A stretch of DNA of 64,000 nucleotides from CAIQQQ01 sp037445025 (lineage in GTDB: Bacteria > Pseudomonadota > Alphaproteobacteria > Acetobacterales > Acetobacteraceae), in NCBI GenBank assembly GCA_037445025.1, contig JBBILI010000021.1, positions 1-64,000 on the forward strand, in the 5' to 3' direction. Numbering within the stretch: position 1 is the stretch's first letter; every line of letters starts with the position of its first letter. A program made the position numbers and the translations under genes. Of the stretch, positions 27,840-34,193 are shown piece after piece. The notes below the pieces were generated by a model, which did no database searches, was not told the origin of the DNA, and worked only from the letters and a program-made list of their open reading frames with translations.

Positions 27840-28709
27840 ATGAACATCGGTTTCATCGGCCTGGGCATCATGGGGCGCCCGATGGCGCTGCACCTCAAGG
27901 CGGCCGGCCACACCCTGTTCGTGCCCGACCGCCGCTCGCTGACCGACGAGGTCCGCGCCGCCGCCACCGTCGAGCCCGACGCCGCCGCCGTCGCCCTGCA
28001 CTCCGACATCATCATCCTGATGGTGCCCGACACCCCCGATGTCGAACACGTGCTGTTCGGCGCCCATGGCGTGGCCGAAGGCCTCAGCCGCGGCAAGCTG
28101 GTGATCGACATGAGCTCGATCAGCCCGGTCGCCACCAAGGACTTTGCCACCCGCATCGCAGCCCTTGGCTGCGGCTATGTCGACGCGCCGGTCTCCGGCG
28201 GCGAAGTGGGCGCCAAGAACGCGGCGCTGACCATCATGGCCGGCGGTGCCACCACCGATTTCGAGCGTGCGCTGCCGCTGTTCCAGCTGATGGGCAAGAA
28301 CATCACCCATGTCGGTGAGGCTCCCGGCGCCGGCCAGGTCTGCAAGGTCGCCAATCAGATCATCGTCGCCCTCAACATCCAGGCGGTGGCGGAAGCGCTG
28401 ACCTTTGCCAAGAAGGCCGGTGCCGACCCCGCCAAGGTCCGCCAGGCGCTGATGGGCGGCTTCGCCAACTCCCGCATCCTTGAAGTCCACGCCGAGCGGA
28501 TGATCAATCGCACCTTCAAACCGGGCTTCCGCATCCGCCTGCACCAGAAGGACCTGAATCTGGCGCTCTCCTCCGCCAAGGAGATGGGCATGGCGTTGCC
28601 GAACACCGCGATCGCCCAGCAGATGTTCTCGGTGGTCACAGCCGCCGGCGGCGCGGACCTCGATCATTCCGCGATGGTGAAGGCGATCGAGATCATGGCC
28701 GGGATGTGA
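27840..28709 (+). CDS. glxR: 2-hydroxy-3-oxopropionate (tartronate semialdehyde) reductase
   Basis: Reduces tartronate semialdehyde to D-glycerate with NAD(P)H. The 289-residue product belongs to the beta-hydroxyacid dehydrogenases: Rossmann start IGFIGLGIMGRPMALHLKAA (residues 3-22), substrate-binding DAPVSGGEVGAKNAALTI, and the catalytic lysine in GAGQVCKVANQIIVALN. Start at ATG 27840 with GAGGAAAAG upstream. Together with hyi it channels glyoxylate-derived three-carbon units to glycerate. An alphaproteobacterial 3-hydroxyisobutyrate dehydrogenase is the alternative, less likely beside hyi. Confidence 0.9.
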   Translation: MNIGFIGLGIMGRPMALHLKAAGHTLFVPDRRSLTDEVRAAATVEPDAAAVALHSDIIILMVPDTPDVEHVLFGAHGVAEGLSRGKLVIDMSSISPVATKDFATRIAALGCGYVDAPVSGGEVGAKNAALTIMAGGATTDFERALPLFQLMGKNITHVGEAPGAGQVCKVANQIIVALNIQAVAEALTFAKKAGADPAKVRQALMGGFANSRILEVHAERMINRTFKPGFRIRLHQKDLNLALSSAKEMGMALPNTAIAQQMFSVVTAAGGADLDHSAMVKAIEIMAGM

Positions 28710-28711
28710 GG

Positions 28712-28822
28712 CAGCAAGGAAGCAAAAGACTTTCCATTCGTTTGGCAAACCTCTCTCCGGAGAGGTGCGTCAGCCGACAGAAAGTTTTTTGGTTCTTTTT
28801 TTCAAAAAAGAACCGCTTCCTG
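28712..28822. repeat. AT-rich hairpin repeat, copy 3 (two parts)
   Basis: First part: AAGCAAAAGACTTTCCATTCG near 28722-28742. Second: a perfect hairpin GGTTCTTTTTT (28791-28801) with AAAAAAGAACC (28804-28814). Between them CCTCTC/GAGAGG (28750-28765) makes a small GC stem. It fills the space between the convergent glxR and DUF2147 genes and can serve as a two-way terminator. Confidence 0.8.
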
Positions 28823-28827
28823 TTCCC

Positions 28828-29262
28828 TCACGAAATCGAACAATCCCCCGCCACCGCCCCGTGAAACGCTGACCAAACCTGCGTCTCCCCCAGCAACGGG
28901 ATCAGCACGTAGCCGCGCAACCGCAGCGCCCCATCCGCGTCCACCCAGATCTCGCAGTTCCAGTTCGAGGGATCCTCAGGATTGGTGATCACCCCGCGAT
29001 AATGCCCCTCTGTCGTCGTCGGCTTCGCATCCCGCAGAATCGTCAGCCCGCACAGCGTCACGCCGTGCGCATCCACCGGAACACTGCCATCGGCGTTGCG
29101 CGGGTGCGGCTGCCCGACGATCCGTCCGCACAATCCAGCCGCACAAGGCTCTATTGCGATAACGCCGCTGCGATCCTCGGTCCACCACAGTCCCACCGGT
29201 GACGGCGCTGCCCAAGCCGGCAGCGTCACCAGCAGCAAAGGCAGGATCAGCCGCAGTCGCAA
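28828..29262 (-). CDS. DUF2147 exported protein
   Basis: A 144-residue protein with signal peptide MRLRLILPLLLVTLPAWA and cleavage before APSPVG. The mature part starts GLWWTEDRSGVIAIEPC and has LCGRIVGQPHPRN, the WxxEDxxGVIxIxPC..LCGRIV pattern of DUF2147, a lipocalin-like periplasmic family of unknown function. LRGYVLIPLLGETQVW closes the barrel region. Its start overlaps the end of the upstream small gene by 16 bases. Confidence 0.85.
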   Translation of the reverse strand: MRLRLILPLLLVTLPAWAAPSPVGLWWTEDRSGVIAIEPCAAGLCGRIVGQPHPRNADGSVPVDAHGVTLCGLTILRDAKPTTTEGHYRGVITNPEDPSNWNCEIWVDADGALRLRGYVLIPLLGETQVWSAFHGAVAGDCSIS

Positions 29263-29486
29263 CCCGCCGTGGGACCCTGGTCCGCACGCACGATATGATG
29301 ATCAATCCACTCGGCCACCAGCCGGCGGGCCTCATTGATCGAAGCTTCCGGATGGTGGATGCGGTACAGAGTCGTGCAGGCGCGAAACGCCTCCATATCC
29401 GCCGCACCCACCGTCCGCAGCTCACGATACGCCACAACGACGGCGCGTTCGCAGCGGCGGGCTATGACGCTCGTATCGCGACCCAT
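29247..29486 (-). CDS. Small conserved-looking hypothetical protein
   Basis: A 79-residue soluble protein, MGRDTSVIARRCERAVVVAY at the start, then helices with LYRIHHPEASINEARRLVAE and a C-terminal CDCG. No domain is recognised. The composition is protein-like, and the 16-base overlap with the DUF2147 gene suggests co-translation. The C-terminal cysteines could bind a metal, which is speculation. Confidence 0.55.
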   Translation of the reverse strand: MGRDTSVIARRCERAVVVAYRELRTVGAADMEAFRACTTLYRIHHPEASINEARRLVAEWIDHHIVRADQGPTAGCDCG

Positions 29487-29542
29487 GGGCGATCCTTCGG
29501 TGAGGCCTGCAATCTAGGCAGAGCCGCGCTGCGCTGCAATGC

Positions 29543-30619
29543 TCAGCCGGCTGCCACCAGATCGGCGATCGCGCGGCCCACCTCCTGCGTGCCGGCCTGA
29601 CCGCCCATGTCGCGCGTGCGCGGGCCGCCCTCGCGCAGCAGCGTCTCGATGGCCTGCACGATCGCGGCCGCGGCCGCGGTCTCGCCGAGATGCTCCAGCA
29701 TCATGGCACCCGACCAGATCTGGCCGATCGGGTTGCAGATGCCGCGCCCGGCGATGTCCGGCGCGGAGCCGTGGACGGGCTCGAACATCGAGGGATGCAC
29801 GCGCTCGGGGTTGATGTTGGCGGAGGGCGCGATGCCGATCGAGCCGGCCACGGCGGGGCCGAGATCGCTGAGGATGTCGCCGAACAGGTTGGAGCCGACC
29901 ACGACGTCGAACCAGTCGGGGTGCTGGACGAAATGCGCGGTCAGGATGTCGATATGGAACTGGTCGGTGGTCACGTCCGGATAGTGTTTCGCCATTTCGG
30001 CGAAGCGCTCGTCCCAGTACGGCATGGTGTGGATGATGCCGTTGGATTTGGTGGCCGAGGTCAGCTTGCGGCGCGGGCGTGTCATGGCCAGTTCGAAGGC
30101 GTATTTGATGATGCGGTCGCAGCCGATGCGGCTGAAGATGGCCTGCTGGCTGGCGAACTCGCGCTCGGTGCCCTCGAACATGCGCCCGCCGACGGCGGAA
30201 TATTCGCCCTCGGTGTTCTCGCGCACCACGTAGAAATCGATGTCGGCCTCGGTGCGGTTGGCCAGCGGCGTGCGGGCGCCGGGCATCAGCTTGCAGGGCC
30301 GCACATTGGCGTACTGGTCAAATCCGCGGCGGATCGGGATCAGCAGGCCCCACAGCGACACGTGATCGGGCACGCCCGGCCAGCCGACGGCGCCGAGGAA
30401 GATGCTATCGCTTTCGCGCAGACGGTCCATGCCGTCCGGCGGCATCATGGCGCCGGTTTGGGTGTAGCGCTCGCAGGACCAGTCGTATTCCGCGAGCTTC
30501 AGCGCGAAGCCGAACCGCGACGCCGCCGCATCCAACACGCGCAGCCCCTCGGGCGTGGTCTCCTTGCCGATGCCGTCCCCAGGAATGACCGCAATCCGAT
30601 GCACGCGCGCTGCTGACAT
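29543..30619 (-). CDS. ttuC: Tartrate/D-malate dehydrogenase, isocitrate-dehydrogenase superfamily
   Basis: An NAD- and divalent-metal-dependent oxidative decarboxylase of 358 residues, related to LeuB. Nucleotide and substrate segments: AVIPGDGIGKETTPEGLRVL at the N-terminus, YVVRENTEGEYSAVGGRMFE, the metal-binding VVVGSNLFGDILSDLGPAVA and the adenine-binding FEPVHGSAPDIAGRGICNPI. The phosphorylatable or isopropyl-recognition region of Icd and LeuB is replaced by the TtuC/YeaU form (LGAVGWPGVPDHVSLW). The ATG 30617-30619 has GGAGGAAG upstream. Whether D-malate, tartrate or another 2-hydroxyacid is preferred is open. Confidence 0.88.
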   Translation of the reverse strand: MSAARVHRIAVIPGDGIGKETTPEGLRVLDAAASRFGFALKLAEYDWSCERYTQTGAMMPPDGMDRLRESDSIFLGAVGWPGVPDHVSLWGLLIPIRRGFDQYANVRPCKLMPGARTPLANRTEADIDFYVVRENTEGEYSAVGGRMFEGTEREFASQQAIFSRIGCDRIIKYAFELAMTRPRRKLTSATKSNGIIHTMPYWDERFAEMAKHYPDVTTDQFHIDILTAHFVQHPDWFDVVVGSNLFGDILSDLGPAVAGSIGIAPSANINPERVHPSMFEPVHGSAPDIAGRGICNPIGQIWSGAMMLEHLGETAAAAAIVQAIETLLREGGPRTRDMGGQAGTQEVGRAIADLVAAG

Positions 30620-30638
30620 GAGCTTCCTCCAAACGATC

Positions 30639-30711
30639 GAAAGTTTCTTTGGTTCTTTCTTTTCAATAAAAGAACTTCTTTTTTGAAAAACAAGAAGCAA
30701 AAAAACTTCTA
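30639..30711. repeat. AT-rich hairpin repeat, copy 4
   Basis: CGAAAGTTTCTTTGGTTCTT followed by an imperfect AATAAAAGAAC and by CTTCTTTTTTG..CAAGAAGCAAAAAAACTT. It sits between the ELM1 stop and the ttuC start, both leftward; the last bases of the element form the TAG stop of ELM1. The hairpin arms carry mismatches compared with copy 1. Confidence 0.75.
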
Positions 30712-31695
30712 GACGCTGACGAACCTTCGGCGGATTTCTTCGGCGATGCGGCCCGCTTCGTCCAGCGGCATTCTGGGCCACGGCGCCAGCGAGTGCACGA
30801 ACGGGCGCACCTGGCCGGCCTGCACCAGCGACTGAATGAACGCGCGATGCCGCCCGCCGGCCTGCTCGGGCAGTGCCACATACACCGCCGCCTCCGTCGC
30901 ACAGGCCTCACTGATCATCGACACGGAATCGGACGTCACCACCACTGCATCCGCCGTCGCCAGAAAGCCCATATACGGGTTTTCGTCGGGCTCGCCCCAA
31001 CGATACAGCACATGCATGGCTGGGCCCAGCCCCGCCGCCAAGGCATCGGCCGCCTCCGGCCCAGTCCGCCTGCTGGTCGTGGCCAGCACCGAACCGCGCA
31101 GGCCCACCGCAAGCTGCGCCACCGTGCGGCCCAGATCATGCGCCAGCGCCGGAGCCATCCCAACCCCCCGCACCGGCCCTCCGACCAGCAAGGCAATCCG
31201 CGGATGCGGCAGATGCGCCAGCCGCTCGCGCCAGGCCAGCTCCGCCTGCGCCAGCGACACCGGCGACACCCGATGCGCAGCACCGAGGACCGGCACCACA
31301 TTCGGTGCCGAAGAAGGCCGATCATGCGCCGGAATCACCAGCAGATCGAACAGATCCTTGCGAAACAGCCCGCCCAGCCCCGGCGACATGCAATGCACCA
31401 GCCGGCAGCCGTACCGCGACCGCAACCATAGCGCCACCGGCGCCGAACGCCGCCCGGCGGAGATCACCAGCTTCGGCGCCTCGTCCGGCGGAACCTCAAG
31501 TCCGACTGGATCGCGCGGCACCCGCCCCTCTACCGGCGCCACCCCGATCAGCGAGCCGGTGGGCGCCAGACCCGCCACATGCGCCTTCCAGTTCCATTTC
31601 AGCGGAATACGACGAAAGGGCACCCCCAGCCGCTCAGCGATGCCGATCGCCTGTGTGGCAATCCCCGCCCGCGGATCATCCAGAACCCAGATCAC
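30709..31695 (-). CDS. ELM1/GtrOC1-family putative glycosyltransferase (mitochondrial fission ELM1 family)
   Basis: A 328-residue protein. It starts MIWVLDDPRAGIATQAIGIA, the WxLxDxRAGxxxQxxGxA signature of the DUF1022/ELM1 family. Later VISAGRRSAPVALWLRSR, the central LVGGP, and TSDSVSMISEACATEAAVYV match the sugar-nucleotide-binding half of GT-B enzymes. Plant homologues act in mitochondrial fission; bacterial members sit near envelope genes and their role is unclear. It ends in TAG, which lies inside an AT-rich repeat. Confidence 0.82.
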   Translation of the reverse strand: MIWVLDDPRAGIATQAIGIAERLGVPFRRIPLKWNWKAHVAGLAPTGSLIGVAPVEGRVPRDPVGLEVPPDEAPKLVISAGRRSAPVALWLRSRYGCRLVHCMSPGLGGLFRKDLFDLLVIPAHDRPSSAPNVVPVLGAAHRVSPVSLAQAELAWRERLAHLPHPRIALLVGGPVRGVGMAPALAHDLGRTVAQLAVGLRGSVLATTSRRTGPEAADALAAGLGPAMHVLYRWGEPDENPYMGFLATADAVVVTSDSVSMISEACATEAAVYVALPEQAGGRHRAFIQSLVQAGQVRPFVHSLAPWPRMPLDEAGRIAEEIRRRFVSV

Positions 31696-31826
31696 GCCCT
31701 GCTCCTAACACCCGACCCACGCCCGCACCCAACGCCCCGTTATGGACGCAGCGGCGCGCCAAGGCTACGACACCCCATCATACAAGCCATGATCTGCCGC
31801 AATCCGCACACCGAAAGCCTCGCCCC

Positions 31827-32558
31827 ATGACCTCTTCCGCCGGACCGATCACAGACTGGGACCGCGACGCCGCCCTCACCACGGCGCGAATCCTGCTCGA
31901 GATCAAAGCCGTCAACTTCCGCCCCGACGAGCCCTATACCTTCACCTCGGGCTGGAAGTCGCCGGTGTATATCGACTGCCGCCGTATCATCTACTTCCCC
32001 CGCGCCCGCGCCAAGATCTGCGAACTGGCGGTGGAGAAGATCGGTCGCCATATCGGCTACGAAACCATCGAGGCCGTGGCCGGGGGCGAGACCGCCGGCA
32101 TCCCGTTTGCCGCGTGGATCGCTGACCGCATGTCCGCCCCGATGGCCTATGTCCGCAAAAAGCCCAAAGGCTTCGGCCGCAACGCGCTGATCGAAGGCGA
32201 TGTTCCCGAAGGCAAGCGCACCCTGCTGGTGGAAGACCTCACCACCGACGGCGGCTCCAAGATCCAGTTCGCCCGCGCACTCCGCGAAGCCGGCGCCATC
32301 TGCAACCACACCTTCGTGGTGTTCTTCTACGGCGTCTTCCCCGGCAGCTTCGAAATGCTGAAAGCCATGGATGTAACACTGCACCACCTGGCAACCTGGT
32401 GGGACGTGCTGGAAGCCTGCAAGGACCGTCCCTACTTCGATGAAAAAGCCCTCACCGAGGTCCGCAAATTCCTCGAAAACCCCGTCGCCTGGTCCGCCAA
32501 ACACGGCGGCGTCGCCAGCGCCGAAGAAGCCATCGCCCGAAAAGCCGCGGCGCTTTAG
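31827..32558 (+). CDS. pyrE: Orotate phosphoribosyltransferase
   Basis: Joins orotate and PRPP to give OMP in pyrimidine synthesis. The 243-residue protein has the PRPP loop TLLVEDLTTDGGSKIQFARA (VEDLTTDGGS form), the catalytic-loop lysines in AYVRKKPKGFGRN, and FTSGWKSPVYIDCRRIIYFP in the N-terminal region. Its extended C-terminus (EVRKFLENPVAWSAKHGGVA) is typical of alphaproteobacteria. The ATG at 31827 gives the natural length. It stops with TAG. Confidence 0.95.
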   Translation: MTSSAGPITDWDRDAALTTARILLEIKAVNFRPDEPYTFTSGWKSPVYIDCRRIIYFPRARAKICELAVEKIGRHIGYETIEAVAGGETAGIPFAAWIADRMSAPMAYVRKKPKGFGRNALIEGDVPEGKRTLLVEDLTTDGGSKIQFARALREAGAICNHTFVVFFYGVFPGSFEMLKAMDVTLHHLATWWDVLEACKDRPYFDEKALTEVRKFLENPVAWSAKHGGVASAEEAIARKAAAL

Positions 32559-32705
32559 GGCAATATGGCTGTAGGCGGAATCGCCGTTCCATAAAATTGC
32601 TCGATAAAACAAAGAGCTAGGAGCTTGTCCGGTGAGAGGGTCAAAACCCCGGGCATGACGTTGATATTGCTTCCACGACGCGGCGCGCTCTGAATCAATG
32701 CGTGG
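32559..32705. other. Non-coding spacer between pyrE and the mobile-element remnants
   Basis: No gene is seen. The stretch CAAAGAGCTAGGAGC near 32611-32625 recalls a dispersed intergenic element of alphaproteobacteria (CAAAGAGCTAGAGC form), from memory only. The end runs into the IS66-type fragment. Confidence 0.35.
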
Positions 32706-32825
32706 ATGCCTCCTCCCCCGGATTTGACGACGCTTTCCCCGAGCGAACTGCGCGACCTCGTGATCGCACTGGTGACACGCGTGACGGAATTGGAGCGAAC
32801 CGTGGCCGCCCAGCGCTCACCCTGA
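32706..32825 (+). pseudogene. IS66-type transposase (TnpC), N-terminal fragment
   Basis: A 39-codon frame, MPPPPDLTTLSPSELRDLVI then ALVTRVTELERTVAAQRSP and a stop. The LSPxELRxLVxxLxxRVxELExxVAAQ pattern is the coiled-coil start of IS66-family TnpC. The catalytic DDE part is absent, so this is a remnant. The last two residues are probably not part of the original protein. Confidence 0.6.
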
Positions 32826-32880
32826 CTCGGCATGATACGGCTGTCGCCGCCGGTGAAGTTGCGTTGCGCCTTGTCCGGCG

Positions 32881-33069
32881 GTGTTCCACCTGATCAGCCG
32901 CCTCTATGAGCAGACCTCGGTGATCGTGACCACCAACCTGGTCTTCGGCGAGTGGCCCAGCGTGTTCGGCGACACCAAGATGACCACGGCCCTGCTCGAT
33001 CGCCTGACCCATCATTGCGACATCGTCGAGACCGGCAATGAGAGCTGGCGGTTCAAGAACCGCGTCTGA
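32881..33069 (+). pseudogene. istB: IS21 istB ATPase, C-terminal fragment
   Basis: The frame reads FHLISRLYEQTSVIVTTNLV then FGEWPSVFGDTKMTTALLDR and ends SWRFKNRV with TGA. These are the last ~62 residues of IstB, the AAA+ helper of IS21 transposases, including the sensor region TTNLxFGEW. The N-terminal ATPase part, with its Walker motifs, and the istA transposase are missing; the junction with unrelated sequence is near 32880. Confidence 0.88.
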
Positions 33070-33081
33070 TCGGCCTGGATA

Positions 33082-33095
33082 TCGTGACGTCACGA
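33082..33095. repeat. Perfect 14-base palindrome
   Basis: TCGTGACGTCACGA lies between the istB fragment and the passenger gene, 14 bases upstream of that gene's start codon. It could be an operator or a weak terminator of the element; no evidence decides. Confidence 0.55.
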
Positions 33096-33108
33096 ATTGG
33101 AGTTGATC

Positions 33109-33420
33109 ATGCCGCGCAAGCCGAATGGCGAGACCGCGATGACTGCCGCCGAGCGCCAGGCCCGCTACCGCGCCGCCCGTGCCGCTCTTCGCTCCGTTCC
33201 ACGATCTCGCCGCCCCGCCGACCATCGCAGTCGCGCCCGGCGTTGGCTTGATGCGGTCGCCGAACTGGCGGCACTGCAAGCCGAATATGGAGCCTGGTTG
33301 GAAGCCACGCCCGAGACGTTCCAGGACAAGGCGACGGCCGAGGCCCTGCGAACAATCTGCGACCTCGACCTCAGCGACCTCCAGGCCGTCCAGCCTCCCC
33401 GCGGCTTCGGTCGAGATTAA
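33109..33420 (+). CDS. Passenger ORF of an IS21-type element
   Basis: A 103-residue protein, MPRKPNGETAMTAAERQARY at the start and ending DLSDLQAVQPPRGFGRD. Small proteins of this type (MTxAERQARYRAxRA, then LDLSxLxAxxPPRGFGRD) follow istB in several IS21-family elements of alphaproteobacteria; their function is unknown. GGAG lies six bases upstream of the ATG. It appears intact, though the element around it is not. Confidence 0.62.
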   Translation: MPRKPNGETAMTAAERQARYRAARAALRSVPRSRRPADHRSRARRWLDAVAELAALQAEYGAWLEATPETFQDKATAEALRTICDLDLSDLQAVQPPRGFGRD

Positions 33421-33481
33421 CGCCAACGCCGGAAACGTCCCGCCACACAATACGGCAGTCAGCCGCATACACGCTCCAGAA

Positions 33482-33531
33482 GGGTCCCTTTTGGACGCCG
33501 ATAGGGGGTCCTTTTACGACGCCGATTGACA
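33482..33531. mobile_element. Right end of the IS21-type element
   Basis: Two related direct repeats, GGGTCCCTTTTGGACGCCGA (from 33482) and GGGGTCCTTTTACGACGCCG (from 33505), followed by ATTGACA. Multiple terminal GGTCC..GACGCCGAT repeats and a terminal ..TGACA/TGTCA end fit IS21 ends. The left end is not present in this window, so the element is a remnant of about 0.65 kb. Confidence 0.7.
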
Positions 33532-33723
33532 CGCGTGCAGCACGAACAACACAAGATCGGCCAACGGGCGTGTGAGCCGATCGGCTGGCATCACGGTGGG
33601 GTCCAGCAACCCGTGATCGCGCAGGTTGGCGAGCAGCCGGCCCCAGCCACATGCGACATTGCGCAGCTTGGTCCGGCGTTTGGCCAGAGCGTAAGGCTGT
33701 ACCGGAGCGTCGGGGACGGACAC
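33532..33723 (-). pseudogene. Possible tyrosine-recombinase fragment cut by the IS21 end
   Basis: From a GTG at 33721-33723 the leftward frame reads SVPDAPVQPYALAKRRTKLR then VACGWGRLLANLRDHGLLDP and continues until the IS21 terminus at 33531. The helix pattern WGRLLxxLxxHGLLDPxxxPAxRLT resembles the SAM-like core-binding domain of site-specific integrases. The catalytic domain is missing. Assignment is weak; an unknown protein fragment is the alternative. Confidence 0.32.
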
Positions 33724-34086
33724 ATGACCCTTGAGCCGGTGCTGCTGGTCAAGGGCAGGCCAATCGTCGAACTTCACGACGGCAGGGCCTCCGTCGCCAC
33801 CTGGGTGTCGCTGCCCCACGGCGACGGCGTCGGCATCGGCTATTCCCAGCACGCCGGCATGGTGATCGTGGCCGACGGCACCGAGGCCTGCGCCAAACGC
33901 CTCGCCCGGGTCCTGTGGAACGACTCCGTAACCGGTGTGATGCGCCACGACGACGCTGGCTACGCCAGCGCACGCGCTCGCGGGCTCGATCTGCCTTCGC
34001 TGGGGTGGCGCGCGGGCAGGCCCGACCCTGTCCGAGATGACAAATTGGCGATCACGCGAAACGTGAGCGACAGGTGTCGGACTTAG
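33724..34086 (+). pseudogene. hutU: Urocanate hydratase, C-terminal fragment
   Basis: The frame holds ATWVSLPHGDGVGIGYSQHA and then MVIVADGTEACAKRLARVLW, NDSVTGVMRHDDAGYASA and GLDLPSL. This is the end of urocanase (HutU): ATWVSLHHGGGVGMGxSQHxGMVIVxDGT, NDxxTGVMRHxDAGY, GLDLP. About 85 homologous residues remain of a ~550-residue enzyme of histidine degradation; the first four fifths and NAD-binding site are gone. The frame then runs on to a TAG with unrelated-looking residues. The fragment begins at or near the recombinase-like fragment, so a rearrangement broke the gene. Confidence 0.85.
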
Positions 34087-34193
34087 CGCTGGCGACGTTA
34101 ACGCAAGCTTGATAACAATGAATCATTTACGCTGAAGGAACCATCGATACGACGACATTCCAATGGAAGACGACCACCTCGGCCAATTGGAAC

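Noticed and set aside
33724..33948. Minus-strand frame opposite the hutU fragment continuing from the recombinase-like piece
   Set aside because: The plus strand here carries clear urocanase motifs, so the minus-strand extension is a shadow. Only 33532-33723 is kept as a possible fragment.
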